From: Thalassotalea_H sp040779345
Lineage (GTDB): Bacteria > Pseudomonadota > Gammaproteobacteria > Enterobacterales > Alteromonadaceae
Assembly: GCA_040779345.1 (NCBI GenBank)
Contig: JBFONU010000009.1
Span: 62,001-126,000, forward strand
Reading direction: 5' to 3'
DNA: 64,000 nt
The notes under the pieces are model-generated. The model was not told the origin of the DNA and searched no databases. It saw only the letters and a list, made by a program, of their open reading frames with translations. Numbering within the stretch: position 1 is the stretch's first letter; every line of letters starts with the position of its first letter. The position numbers and the translations under genes are program-made. Shown piece after piece: positions 8,731 through 18,468 of the stretch.

Positions 8731-9921
8731 TTACAGACAAACTTGATTACGACCTTTCTTTTTCGCTCGATAAAGCGCTTGATCCGCTTGTTTTATCGTT
8801 TGTTCAAAAGTATGTTTAGCGGCTCGTGTTGCAACACCAATAGATATTGTGACATTGACAGTTTTAGAAGGATCAGCCTTAGGTCCTTTTCTTGATTTTT
8901 TGGTTTTACGCAGAGGGTGACGTATCACAATGTCATAATCAGCAATTGACTGTCTTAATTTCTCTAGCTCAGTAGTCGCTTCATCGGCTGTTTTTCTTGG
9001 AAAAACCGCAGTGAACTCTTCCCCGCCATAACGAAAAACTCGCCCACCTGATTTTATATCAGCCAGCTTAGCGGCAACTAACTTTAACACTTGATCACCA
9101 ATATCATGCCCATAACTATCATTAAATTTTTTAAAGTGGTCAATATCAAGCATGGCGACACTGTATTTTTTGCCAAGTGACAGCGCATATTGATTGAGCG
9201 CTCTGCGTGAAGGTAAATTAGTCAGTTCGTCTCTATAAGCCAAGTAATAAGAGTCAATCACCACGACAATGATAAAATGTAAGTTCAGTAAGGTAAAAAG
9301 AATACTGACCGGTAGAATCACCTGCTGACTATAAATCAGCTTGCCCAAGATTAAAGTGGTTAAAAGTGATGACACCAGCAAGTTGGGATGACGTAAACTT
9401 TTATATAAAATTAATAACGCAATTAAAAACAACGGAAAGTTAATCACCAGATCATCAACAGTGATAACAGGTAGTGACTGCAAATTTGCTGATGATTTAA
9501 GCCAGAGCATTGCCATTAACCATAACTTAGCAGCAGCAATACAACAGAGTAAGCCGAGCACTCGAATTAGGCCATGTATTGAGATAATTCCACGATCTTT
9601 GATCAGGGCTAAATAAGCCAACGCAAAAAGAGTGGATAAATATAGCCATTGGAGGTTTTTTTGAATGAACTGTTGACCAGAAATTACATGTTGGTCAATC
9701 AAATAATAGACAAAACACAATGCAAGTAAGAGGGTAAAACGGCTACGAGAAAATTGAGCAGAAAAAACAATCGCAACAGCAAAAAGTCCAAATAGCACTT
9801 GTTCAATAAAATTAATCTTCACTTGCCAATATTGTTGAGCAGCAAGTATTGCAATAACACTCAGCGTTACAACTAAACCGCTCCATAAGGTGGTTTTTAA
9901 CCCTTCTAACTTTTGAATCAA
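8731..9921 (-). CDS. Membrane diguanylate cyclase (GGDEF domain)
   Basis: Makes c-di-GMP from two GTP. The N-terminal 225 residues contain seven or eight hydrophobic helices of no recognised sensor family. The catalytic domain follows (about 228-396) with DELTNLP, DIDHFKKFND and an intact active-site GGEEF at 299-303. The RxxD inhibitory site normally just before it is missing (IKSGG in its place), so product inhibition at this site is unlikely. A basic stretch KTKKSRKGPKADPSK interrupts the domain near residue 345. The start is TTG at 9921, supported by a GAGG ribosome site seven bases upstream; no in-frame ATG occurs until about residue 136, deep in the membrane region. Confidence 0.88.
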   Translation of the reverse strand: MIQKLEGLKTTLWSGLVVTLSVIAILAAQQYWQVKINFIEQVLFGLFAVAIVFSAQFSRSRFTLLLALCFVYYLIDQHVISGQQFIQKNLQWLYLSTLFALAYLALIKDRGIISIHGLIRVLGLLCCIAAAKLWLMAMLWLKSSANLQSLPVITVDDLVINFPLFLIALLILYKSLRHPNLLVSSLLTTLILGKLIYSQQVILPVSILFTLLNLHFIIVVVIDSYYLAYRDELTNLPSRRALNQYALSLGKKYSVAMLDIDHFKKFNDSYGHDIGDQVLKLVAAKLADIKSGGRVFRYGGEEFTAVFPRKTADEATTELEKLRQSIADYDIVIRHPLRKTKKSRKGPKADPSKTVNVTISIGVATRAAKHTFEQTIKQADQALYRAKKKGRNQVCL

Positions 9922-10007
9922 ACTATAACCTCAAATTTAATCTCATTAACAATACTTAGCATCGATTGAATAGCACTATTTTAACTACATCGAATTTAAG
10001 ATAAATA

Positions 10008-11408
10008 TTACCGTTCTAATGACTTTATTTCTTCATTTTTTAATTCAACATTCTCAATTTTTGAAAAACGCGTTGAAATTTTATCTGCTGAAGTATGAAT
10101 TTGTTTAACATCACTAGCCGCTTGGTCAATATGTTTTGCCAAATTAGCAAAACGCGATTTAAAGCGACTAAAGTCCTCGGCTAAATAAGATAAGTGATTT
10201 TGTATCACATGGATTTGCTGACGAGTTGCTTCATCTTTGAGTACCGAACGAGATGTGGTTAAAATGGCCATTAACGTTGTGGGAGAAGCAAGCCATACCC
10301 GCTTTTTATTTGCATGCTCGACTAAGTCACTCTGATGCGCATGAATTTCTGCAAATATGGCCTCTGCGGGGATAAACATAATCGCGCCTTCAGAGGTTTC
10401 CTTTTCAATTAAATACTTGTCACTAATATCATTAATATGTTTCTTAATGTCTACTTTAAACTGCCGCTCAGCAGTTTTTCTATCATGTTCGCCTAACTGG
10501 TTATCCATCATTTTTTTATAACTTTCTAGTGGAAACTTAGCATCAATCACCACATTACCGGTTGGATCAGGCAAAAATAAAATACAATCCGCAATTTTTC
10601 CATTAGACAGCGTATGTTGAAGAGAGAAGTGTTGTTCGGGTAACACATTTCGGATCAAACTATTTAATTGCACTTCGCCAAAAGCTCCCCTTGAGCGTTT
10701 ATCACTTAACACTTCTTGTAAACTAACCACGTTAGCCGAAAGCTCAGTGATTTTTTTCTGCGCATCATCAATTAACGCTAAACGTTGCAAAATGTCATTA
10801 AACGTTTTGGTTGTTTTTTCAAAGCCTTCCGCAAGACGTTTTTCCACTTGACCACTGATTTCTTTCAGTCGATTATCAGTAGAAAGAGTTAACTCTTGAA
10901 TTTTCTTCGCCATTTCCTCACTGGATATTTTTAATGATTTGGCTTGTTCTTCACGAGCGGATAGCGCAGCTTTATTTAAATAATCAACCAATTGGTCGAC
11001 AGAGTGCAACTGGTTTTTATTAAATACCTGTTGATGTTGATTCAAGCTTTTATGCAAACTGTCTTTAAACTCTGCCAATTCTTTTATTTGCTTGCCTGAT
11101 TGGTGATTAAACTGATGAAGAAACTCTATTTTAAAATCGGTAAATTGTTGTTCAATATAACGTTTAAATTCACCTTGCTGATTTATCAGTTGCTGTTGCT
11201 GTTTTTCAGAAAATTTTGTAGAAAATTCAAGATGATTAAGTAGTTGCTTCACATCACTTTGCTGCGCTTTTAGCGTGCGAGATAAAATGGATAATTTGAC
11301 TAAGACTAAAATAAAAAAGAGAAGACTGATCATAGCGATAGAAAGGATTATTTCATTTTGAAACAATGCGGGGATTGTTAAGAGCTCGTCAACCACTATA
11401 GCACCCAA
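10008..11408 (-). CDS. rmuC: DNA recombination protein RmuC
   Basis: A 466-aa protein with an N-terminal membrane helix (about residues 17-38), a long coiled coil (about 45-225) and the RmuC core with RSRGAFGEVQL and VVIDAKFPLESY, which resembles a PD-(D/E)XK nuclease fold. RmuC limits recombination at inverted repeats in E. coli. The start is uncertain: the frame begins at TTG (11408) and a GTG lies four codons later (11396); neither has a clear ribosome site. It stands alone between the cyclase gene and a small conserved gene. Confidence 0.88.
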   Translation of the reverse strand: MGAIVVDELLTIPALFQNEIILSIAMISLLFFILVLVKLSILSRTLKAQQSDVKQLLNHLEFSTKFSEKQQQQLINQQGEFKRYIEQQFTDFKIEFLHQFNHQSGKQIKELAEFKDSLHKSLNQHQQVFNKNQLHSVDQLVDYLNKAALSAREEQAKSLKISSEEMAKKIQELTLSTDNRLKEISGQVEKRLAEGFEKTTKTFNDILQRLALIDDAQKKITELSANVVSLQEVLSDKRSRGAFGEVQLNSLIRNVLPEQHFSLQHTLSNGKIADCILFLPDPTGNVVIDAKFPLESYKKMMDNQLGEHDRKTAERQFKVDIKKHINDISDKYLIEKETSEGAIMFIPAEAIFAEIHAHQSDLVEHANKKRVWLASPTTLMAILTTSRSVLKDEATRQQIHVIQNHLSYLAEDFSRFKSRFANLAKHIDQAASDVKQIHTSADKISTRFSKIENVELKNEEIKSLER

Positions 11409-11482
11409 ATACTGTATTAATTAACAGTTATTAGAACATAAATGCTTGCAGAGGTTAACTATTTTATACAAGTTTTCTTGAC

Positions 11483-11704
11483 TTAATCATCCCCCTCATC
11501 TTCGTAATCAACACCATGAACTCTATCTCCTACTTTATTTAAAATAGTAATCTCACCATCACATACCGCAATAATAGATTTATCCTTTTTAAATTCTTTA
11601 GGAATTACAACTCGACCATTAATGTTTTGTTCAAAATTAGCGACTTCATGCATTAACTCCAATGAAAGATCACTGTAATAGATAATGGTCACTTTTCTTA
11701 ACAT
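11483..11704 (-). CDS. Small conserved protein, TIGR02922-like, copy 1
   Basis: A 73-aa acidic cytoplasmic protein of unknown function. The start is the ATG at 11704 with a GGA ribosome site six bases upstream; a TTG three codons earlier is less likely. The central SIIAVCDGEITILNKVGD matches SLAILVCNGGVAVINEEGD of the protein at 54112 in the same spacing, so the two are paralogues. From memory this resembles the TIGR02922 family, described mainly from Colwellia and relatives; the family name should be checked. Confidence 0.65.
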   Translation of the reverse strand: MLRKVTIIYYSDLSLELMHEVANFEQNINGRVVIPKEFKKDKSIIAVCDGEITILNKVGDRVHGVDYEDEGDD

Positions 11705-11818
11705 TGTTTCCAAATTAATCCCTTATTTATAAAATAGTTTTTATAAAAGTTCATGTTAAGTGTAGCTAAAAAAGTGACCGTGTCGAACCCGATATAGTTG
11801 ACTTGAAAATCCAATAAT

Positions 11819-11849
11819 AAAAAAACGCCCTGCTGGACGTTTTTATTTT
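11819..11849 (-). terminator. Intrinsic terminator after fumarase gene
   Basis: AAAAACGcCC and GGaCGTTTTT pair around a short TGCT loop (11821-11845), with T-rich sequence on both sides. It lies 35 bp past the stop codon of the class I fumarase gene. Confidence 0.75.
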
Positions 11850-11884
11850 CAGATATTCAGAGTTTTTGTTTTACTGAACGACCA

Positions 11885-13408
11885 TTAATTTGATAGTTTT
11901 TTATCTAACTCTTCAATTTTAGCCTGCCAAATAGCTGGGCCTGTCACATGTGCTGACTCGCCTTTACTATCAACGGCAACGGTTACTGGCATATCTTCTA
12001 CTTCAAATTCGTAAATAGCTTCCATCCCCATATCTTCAAAAGCAACAACTTTAGCTTTTTTAATCGCTTTAGAGACTAAATAAGCTGCACCGCCCACCGC
12101 CATTAAATAAACAGATTTGTGGTTTTTAATTGTTTCAACAGTTTTAGCGCCACGCTCGGCTTTACCAATAGTGCCTAATAAACCTGTTTCAGCCAACATC
12201 ATCTCAGTAAATTTATCCATGCGGGTTGCAGTTGTAGGCCCTGCTGGTCCAACCGCTTCATCACCAATTGCATCAACTGGGCCAACGTAATAGATAAACT
12301 TATCGGTAAAATCTACCGGTAACTTTTCGCCTTTTGCTAGCATGTCTTGTATACGTTTGTGAGCCGCATCTCGCCCCGTTAAAATAGTACCGCTTAATAA
12401 AACGGTTTCACCGGTTTTCCAAGAACTAACATCCGCTTTTTTCAAGTCATCAACATTAACTCGACGAACATTCTCCCCTACTTCCCAAGTAATTTCTGGC
12501 CAATCTTCAAGTTTTGGTGGCGTTAATTCAGCGGGACCTGAGCCATCAAGATGAAAGTGAACATGGCGTGTAGCAGCACAATTAGGGATCATCACCACAG
12601 GTTTAGACGCGGCATGTGTTGGCACTGAATTAATTTTTATATCCACAACCGTCGTTAAGCCACCTAGCCCTTGGGCACCAATGCCTAACTTATTCACTCG
12701 TTCATAAATTTCTAAACGAAGTTTTTCTTCTGCGGTTTCTGCGCCTTTATCGATAAGATCTTGAATATTCACTGGATCCATTAAACTTTCTTTCGCTAAC
12801 ACTCCAGCTTTCTCTGCCGTGCCACCAATACCTATACCTAACATGCCAGGAGGACACCAACCCGCGCCCATGGTTGGCAAGGTTTTAACGACCCAATCAG
12901 CAATTGAATCACTTGGGTTTAACATCACCATTTTCGATTTATTTTCACTACCGCCACCTTTAGCGGCAATCATGATCTCAAGCCCTGTACCAGGCACCAT
13001 ATCGATATGAACAACCGCAGGCGTATTATCTTTGGTATTAATACGTTCGCCTGCAGGATCTTTAACAATAGAGGCACGTAACGGGTTATCCGGATTCAAA
13101 TAAGCACGACGTGTTCCTTCATCAACCATTTGCTGAACCGTCATGTCTGTTTTATCCCATTGCACCGCCATGCCTACTTTTACAAAGCAGGTCACAATGC
13201 CAGTATCCTGACAGATTGGGCGCTTGCCATGGGCTGACATGCGAGAATTAATGAGAATTTGCGCAATGGCATCTTTAGCCGCTTGACTTTCTTCTTTGTG
13301 ATACGCTTTTTCTAATGCATGAATAAAATCGAGTGGGTGATAGTAAGAAATATACTGCAAAGCATCTGCAATACTTTCAATTAAATCTTCTTGTTTAATG
13401 ATAGCCAT
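11885..13408 (-). CDS. fumA: Class I fumarate hydratase (4Fe-4S)
   Basis: Interconverts fumarate and malate in the TCA cycle. The 507-aa chain is collinear with FumA/FumB: an N-terminal alpha domain with RPICQDTG (C66), GWCPPGMLGIG (C185) and MIPNCAATRH (C277), the three cysteines that ligate the oxygen-sensitive 4Fe-4S cluster, and a C-terminal beta domain with VGPAGPTTATRMD. Both domains are fused, as in enterobacterial class I enzymes of about 548 aa, slightly shorter here. The gene is divergent from pabB; 140 bp between them hold both promoters. Confidence 0.93.
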   Translation of the reverse strand: MAIIKQEDLIESIADALQYISYYHPLDFIHALEKAYHKEESQAAKDAIAQILINSRMSAHGKRPICQDTGIVTCFVKVGMAVQWDKTDMTVQQMVDEGTRRAYLNPDNPLRASIVKDPAGERINTKDNTPAVVHIDMVPGTGLEIMIAAKGGGSENKSKMVMLNPSDSIADWVVKTLPTMGAGWCPPGMLGIGIGGTAEKAGVLAKESLMDPVNIQDLIDKGAETAEEKLRLEIYERVNKLGIGAQGLGGLTTVVDIKINSVPTHAASKPVVMIPNCAATRHVHFHLDGSGPAELTPPKLEDWPEITWEVGENVRRVNVDDLKKADVSSWKTGETVLLSGTILTGRDAAHKRIQDMLAKGEKLPVDFTDKFIYYVGPVDAIGDEAVGPAGPTTATRMDKFTEMMLAETGLLGTIGKAERGAKTVETIKNHKSVYLMAVGGAAYLVSKAIKKAKVVAFEDMGMEAIYEFEVEDMPVTVAVDSKGESAHVTGPAIWQAKIEELDKKLSN

Positions 13409-13548
13409 AACAATCTCTTTAATCTTTGAAATGCAAAATCAACATTTGCGAGTGAAAATGTTGAAAGTTAAAATTTTGCCGATATGATACCCTGCTTATA
13501 ACTAGCTCGCCACTACATTGCTTGCTAAATAAGATTTAAGGTTCGACA

Positions 13549-14997
13549 TTGCAGCATCATAATATAACTGTTATCAAAACAAAACCGATACACTTTAACC
13601 AACCCCTTGTCCCAGAAGAGGTCTTTAAACACCTTGCGAACAAACCATGGGCCATGTGGCTAGATTCATGTGAGAGTGATCACGTCGATAGCCGTTATGA
13701 CATTATTGTCTGGCAACCCGCGATCACGTTAACCACTGTTGATGAAGAAACAAGCGTTCACTTCACCCGTAACAAGCACACGAAGACGACGACGCAAGAT
13801 CCTTTATTGTTATTGCAAAGCGTACAAAATGATTTTTATCAACACATTGAAGTTGAAACGGCATGTTTACCTTTTTTAAGTGGTGCCGTTGGCTATTTTT
13901 CATATGATTTAGGTAGACGTTTCGAACAATTACCTGCTCAAGCGATAAAAGATATTAATATTCCCGATATGGCGGTCGGTATTTATAGCCATGCGTTGGT
14001 CTATGATAAACAAAATAAACAGTTTTCATTAATAGCTGCTGATGATAAAAGAAACGAACTTACCGAGTTTCTTCAGTCGCTGGTAAATCAACAAATAACT
14101 CCTCTGTTGAAAGAACAGCAAGCCTCCTCATTCCAATTAAACGATAGCTGGCAAGCTAATATTTCAAAAGAGCAATATCAGGATAAATTTGAGCAAATAC
14201 AAAAGTATTTACTTTCTGGTGATTGTTACCAAATAAACCTTACGCAGCGATTCACATCCTCTTACCAAGGTGATGAATTTGATGCTTATCAAGCATTAAG
14301 AGCGGCGAATCGAGCCCCTTTTTCAGCTTTTATTCGTTTAGAAGATTGCAGCATTTTAAGTATTTCTCCTGAGCGTTTTATTAAGCTTTCTAATAACAAG
14401 GTACAAAGTAAACCGATCAAAGGAACCAAACCAAGAAGCCCTGACAAAGACATAGATGATTTTAACGCCAAGGCATTACAGTCATCAGAGAAAGATCAAG
14501 CCGAAAATTTAATGATCGTTGACTTATTACGCAATGACATTAGTAAAGTATGTCAACCTGGCACTGTGGTGGTACCTAAGTTATTTGATATTGAAAGCTT
14601 CCCCGCAGTGCATCATTTAGTCAGCACAGTTGAAGGGAAATTGGAGAGTAAATTTACCGCGTGTGATTTATTAAGGGCGTCTTTTCCTGGAGGATCAATT
14701 ACTGGTGCACCTAAAATACGAGCTATGGAAATTATTGATGAGCTTGAGCCACAACGAAGAAGTGTTTATTGCGGTTCAATTGGTTATATTTCTGCTTGCG
14801 GCAATATGGACTCAAGTATTACCATCCGCACTTTAGTTTGCGAAAAGCTAGGAACCAACAAAAAGATACACTGTTGGGCTGGTGGCGGTATTGTTGCTGA
14901 TTCAGAGCTAGACGCTGAATATCAGGAAAGTTTTGATAAAGTGAATAAAATTTTGCCTATTTTAGAGAAACTCGCTTCTAGCAATAAGCATAGTTGA
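13549..14997 (+). CDS. pabB: Aminodeoxychorismate synthase component I
   Basis: Joins chorismate and ammonia (from PabA) to 4-amino-4-deoxychorismate for folate synthesis. The 482-aa protein has the anthranilate-synthase-I fold; PIKGT at 289-293 carries the Lys characteristic of PabB rather than the Ala of TrpE, and FPGGSITGAPK and AGGGIV mark the chorismate site. The start is TTG at 13549 with TAAGG about eight bases upstream; the first ATG is only at codon 36, which would remove conserved N-terminal sequence. Order pabB, nudL, sdaA is the same as in E. coli. Confidence 0.92.
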   Translation: MQHHNITVIKTKPIHFNQPLVPEEVFKHLANKPWAMWLDSCESDHVDSRYDIIVWQPAITLTTVDEETSVHFTRNKHTKTTTQDPLLLLQSVQNDFYQHIEVETACLPFLSGAVGYFSYDLGRRFEQLPAQAIKDINIPDMAVGIYSHALVYDKQNKQFSLIAADDKRNELTEFLQSLVNQQITPLLKEQQASSFQLNDSWQANISKEQYQDKFEQIQKYLLSGDCYQINLTQRFTSSYQGDEFDAYQALRAANRAPFSAFIRLEDCSILSISPERFIKLSNNKVQSKPIKGTKPRSPDKDIDDFNAKALQSSEKDQAENLMIVDLLRNDISKVCQPGTVVVPKLFDIESFPAVHHLVSTVEGKLESKFTACDLLRASFPGGSITGAPKIRAMEIIDELEPQRRSVYCGSIGYISACGNMDSSITIRTLVCEKLGTNKKIHCWAGGGIVADSELDAEYQESFDKVNKILPILEKLASSNKHS

Positions 14998-15004
14998 GCA
15001 TAAT

Positions 15005-15601
15005 ATGACGAAAGATCAATTCTTACAGCGCTTTCAATTAAGTCAATTAGTCAAATCAAAGAATCAAGAAACTTTACTGGCCAACCCTCAGTTATTGAGA
15101 CAATCAGCGGTTCTTATTGCATTATTTGAAGAAAATGATCATCTGCAAGTTTTACTCACTAAAAGAGCGCTTCACCTTAAACACCATGGCGGTCAAATTA
15201 GCTTTCCGGGAGGAAAAGTTGAGTATAGTGATAAAGATTATACTGATACGGCATTAAGAGAAGCTGATGAAGAAATCGGGTTAAAACGTTCAAACTGTCA
15301 AATTGTTGGGCAGTTACATCCGTATCGAACGATCAGTGGTTTTAGTATTACGCCGATTGTCGCTTTGTTAAGGTCAAAACCAATGCTGGTGATAGACCCT
15401 AATGAAGTCGCAGAAACATTTCATGTCCCCCTCAAACATTTTTTAAATAAAGACCAACATTATTCTGTGAGTGTGCATCATAAAACGGGTAATCAAAGTG
15501 TACACTTTATGCCATACAAGTCTTATAATATATGGGGCGCGACTGCCGCAATAATGTTAGATCTTAGCCAACATATTCAAATCAATAACACCGAAGTATA
15601 A
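15005..15601 (+). CDS. nudL: CoA pyrophosphatase, Nudix hydrolase NudL type
   Basis: A 198-aa Nudix hydrolase predicted to cleave CoA to 3',5'-ADP and phosphopantetheine. The UPF0035 motif (LLTKRALHLKHHGGQISFPG, residues 50-69) precedes the Nudix box GGKVEYSDKDYTDTALREA then DEEIGL (69-93), with the extra residues typical of NudL. It starts 7 bp after the pabB stop codon and precedes sdaA, the same order as in E. coli, so it is probably in a pabB operon. Confidence 0.9.
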   Translation: MTKDQFLQRFQLSQLVKSKNQETLLANPQLLRQSAVLIALFEENDHLQVLLTKRALHLKHHGGQISFPGGKVEYSDKDYTDTALREADEEIGLKRSNCQIVGQLHPYRTISGFSITPIVALLRSKPMLVIDPNEVAETFHVPLKHFLNKDQHYSVSVHHKTGNQSVHFMPYKSYNIWGATAAIMLDLSQHIQINNTEV

Positions 15602-15717
15602 AAAACGCACTATAATAATTGATAAAACTGTTTATCAAGGTGATAACTTTCAGTTATTATTACCGAAGAAAATTTTTATATATCGCAATTTCGCGATTAT
15701 TAATTCAGGTTTACCGC

Positions 15718-17094
15718 ATGATTAGTGTATTTGATATGTTCTCAATAGGCATTGGCCCTTCTAGTTCTCATACTGTTGGCCCAATGAAAGCAGCAAAAAT
15801 ATTTGTAGATCATTTAATTGAACAGAAATTATTAGATAAGGTTGATCGAGTCAAAGCTGAATTGTTTGGCTCACTTGGCCAAACAGGTGTCGGTCATGGC
15901 ACAGGCAAAGCCATTATTTTAGGTTTATCTGGGCAATCTCCCGAAACCATTCCTGTAGAGTCAATTGATAATATTCTTAATGATGTTATTCGTAATGAAA
16001 AAATTCAATTGTCAGAGAATATCACGGTAGAATTTCCAAAAGATAACGCCATTATTTATCACCGCCGTAAAACCTTACCTGCTCATGCCAATGCCATGAC
16101 GTTATATGCTTATCATAACGATGAAGAAGTTTTACAAGAAACCTACTATTCGATTGGTGGTGGTTTCATCGTGCAAGATTGTGATTTTGAAAAAGAAAAG
16201 GACAAAGCGTTATCTTTACATAGCAATATTGATCGCCCCCATAAATTTTCTAGCGCCGATGAATTGATCTCTATAGCGGTTGAAAAAGGCTTAAGTATTA
16301 GCACGATAATGATGGAAAACGAGCTATGTCTTAACGATAAAAGTACAATTTGTAGTAATTTGGTCGATATCTGGCAGGCAATGAAAGACAGTGTCGATAG
16401 AGGTATGTGCACTGAAGGCATTCTTCCTGGCGGGCTAAAAGTTAACCGTAGAGCTCCGGCCTTGTATCGTTCATTATCCGTAGAAAACAATAATGACCCT
16501 TTATCGGCTATGGATTGGGTTAACCTCTTTGCGCTAGCGGTGAATGAAGAGAATGCCGCTGGTAGCCGAGTAGTGACAGCGCCAACAAATGGCGCAGCAG
16601 GAATTATTCCAGCAGTACTTTGTTATTATGATAAATTTATTAAACCCGTTAAAGATGAAGACTGTATACGTTATTTACTTACTGCAGCAGCTATTGGCAT
16701 TTTATATAAAACCAATGCCACTATTTCGGGCGCTGAAGGGGGTTGTCAAGCTGAAGTAGGTGTCGCTTGTTCAATGGCTGCAGGTGCATTAACAGAAGTT
16801 ATGGGAGGCTCACCCTCTCAAGTAGAGAATGCAGCAGAAATCGGCATGGAGCATAACCTAGGTTTAACATGTGATCCTGTTGGCGGTCTTGTACAAGTGC
16901 CTTGTATTGAAAGAAATGCTATGGGCGCAGTAAAAGCTATCAATGCTTCCCGCTTAGCGCTTAGGGGAACTGGCACAAGCAAAGTGTCACTTGATAAGGT
17001 CATTAAAACTATGTGGGAAACAGGTAATGACATGAAAACAAAATATAAAGAAACTTCCCGAGGCGGTTTAGCTGTAAATATTATTGAGTGTTAA
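15718..17094 (+). CDS. sdaA: L-serine ammonia-lyase, iron-sulfur type
   Basis: Deaminates L-serine to pyruvate. From the ATG at 15718 (AGG ribosome site, MISVFDMFSIGIGPSSSHT start) the product is 458 aa, close to E. coli SdaA (454). The N-terminal beta domain has the GPSSSHTVGPM motif. C343, C385 and C396 in the alpha domain are the expected 4Fe-4S ligands, with PTNGAAGIIPA at the substrate site. A longer in-frame start 33 codons upstream gives a Tyr/Arg-rich extension absent from the family and is rejected. A strong terminator follows. Confidence 0.93.
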   Translation: MISVFDMFSIGIGPSSSHTVGPMKAAKIFVDHLIEQKLLDKVDRVKAELFGSLGQTGVGHGTGKAIILGLSGQSPETIPVESIDNILNDVIRNEKIQLSENITVEFPKDNAIIYHRRKTLPAHANAMTLYAYHNDEEVLQETYYSIGGGFIVQDCDFEKEKDKALSLHSNIDRPHKFSSADELISIAVEKGLSISTIMMENELCLNDKSTICSNLVDIWQAMKDSVDRGMCTEGILPGGLKVNRRAPALYRSLSVENNNDPLSAMDWVNLFALAVNEENAAGSRVVTAPTNGAAGIIPAVLCYYDKFIKPVKDEDCIRYLLTAAAIGILYKTNATISGAEGGCQAEVGVACSMAAGALTEVMGGSPSQVENAAEIGMEHNLGLTCDPVGGLVQVPCIERNAMGAVKAINASRLALRGTGTSKVSLDKVIKTMWETGNDMKTKYKETSRGGLAVNIIEC

Positions 17095-17120
17095 TTTAAC
17101 CATTTATTAGCTGCCATATA

Positions 17121-17156
17121 AAAAGCCGATGTTATGAAAATAACATCGGCTTTTTC
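17121..17156. terminator. Strong bidirectional intrinsic terminator
   Basis: A perfect stem of GCCGATGTTA (17125-17134) with TAACATCGGC (17141-17150), extended by A/T pairs, around a TGAAAA loop and followed by TTTTT. It separates the convergent sdaA and cysB genes. Confidence 0.92.
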
Positions 17157-17199
17157 GTTACTATCTTAGTCGAAGATAGAGGAAACAAATAGCAATAAC

Positions 17200-18174
17200 T
17201 TACTTAATGGGTAACTCAATACTTGAAAACATTTCTTCAACTTCAGCATTATTCTTTAATAAAACAGCCCTAGTTACCAAATCTCTATTAAGATGAGGAG
17301 CAAATCGTTCGATAAAGTCAAACATATAACCACGTAAGAACGTGCCACGCCTAAAACCTATCTTAGTGGTACTGGCATTAAAGAGATGGCTCGCATCAAT
17401 AGTCACCAGATCATTATCTAATTTTGGATCCATCGCCATCGTGGCAATCACACCAATGCCAACGCCCATTCTAACGTAAGTTTTAATGACATCGGCGTCT
17501 GTTGCGGTAAAAGCAATTTTAGGCTCTACCCCTGCTTTGTTAAAAGCAGTATCTAGCTCAGAGCGTCCAGTAAAACCAAAAACATAAGTAACTAACGAAT
17601 ACTTGGCAATATCTTCAATAGAAATGTTGGTTTTATTCGCTAGAGGATGATCTGAACGAACAATAATGCTTCTATTCCAATGATAGCAAGGCAGCATAAT
17701 CAAATCGTTGTACAAGTGGAACGACTCGGTTGCTATCGCAAAATCGGCATCACCTTTACTTGCGGCGTCACTGATCTGGGCAGGCGTTCCTTGATACATA
17801 TGCAAAGAAACTTTGCTATATTTTTTCATAAAGCCTTTAATAACATCTGGTAACGCATATCTTGCTTGAGTATGAGTCGTCGCGATTCTCAGTTTTCCTT
17901 CATCAGGTTGAGTATGCTCCCTTGCTACCGCTTTAATCGCCTCGACTTTGGATAATATTTCTGTCGCAATATTAATCACCTCTTTCCCTGCAGAAGTAAC
18001 ATGAGTAAGATGCTTACCACTTCGACCAAAAATTTGGATGCCTAACTCATCTTCTAGCATTCTGACTTGTTTGCTAATTCCTGGCTGTGAGGTAAATAAA
18101 CTTTCTGCCGTTGCAGAGACATTAAGATTATTATTTTGTACTTCGACGATATAACGTAATTGTTGCAGCTTCAT
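17200..18174 (-). CDS. cysB: LysR-type regulator CysB
   Basis: Controls sulfate assimilation and cysteine synthesis, with N-acetylserine or O-acetylserine as inducer in enterobacteria. The 324 aa equal E. coli CysB in length. The winged-helix N terminus reads MKLQQLRYIVEVQNNNLNVS, and the effector domain has the CysB-specific TTHTQARYALP (about residues 100-110) and LPCYHWNRS segments. It is a single gene between convergent sdaA and a divergent membrane protein gene; the 294 bp upstream contain no other gene. Confidence 0.9.
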   Translation of the reverse strand: MKLQQLRYIVEVQNNNLNVSATAESLFTSQPGISKQVRMLEDELGIQIFGRSGKHLTHVTSAGKEVINIATEILSKVEAIKAVAREHTQPDEGKLRIATTHTQARYALPDVIKGFMKKYSKVSLHMYQGTPAQISDAASKGDADFAIATESFHLYNDLIMLPCYHWNRSIIVRSDHPLANKTNISIEDIAKYSLVTYVFGFTGRSELDTAFNKAGVEPKIAFTATDADVIKTYVRMGVGIGVIATMAMDPKLDNDLVTIDASHLFNASTTKIGFRRGTFLRGYMFDFIERFAPHLNRDLVTRAVLLKNNAEVEEMFSSIELPIK

Positions 18175-18468
18175 AATTTTAATTCAGTTTGACTTATGCA
18201 AAAAATATATACTTAAATAACAATTTATTCCATAGAAACTTAATGATTATGTAAAATTATTTCATATTTGGGTCAAAAAAACCCATAAATGAGGTAATAT
18301 TACACCAATAAGCGTCATATGTGTCTACTATATCGCCAATAAAGTGTGAAATCTAATTTAATTTCACCATAGCTAAATTTAAAATGAAAAGCTGAAGTTA
18401 ACTCTATGCTTACTTGCTCATTTTTTGTAAACTGGTGTTAATAAGTCGTTTTATAATGAGTGATCTCT

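Noticed and set aside
15619..15717. 33-codon upstream extension of sdaA
   Set aside because: The extension is Tyr/Arg-rich and absent from the family; ATG 15718 has a ribosome site and gives the normal length.
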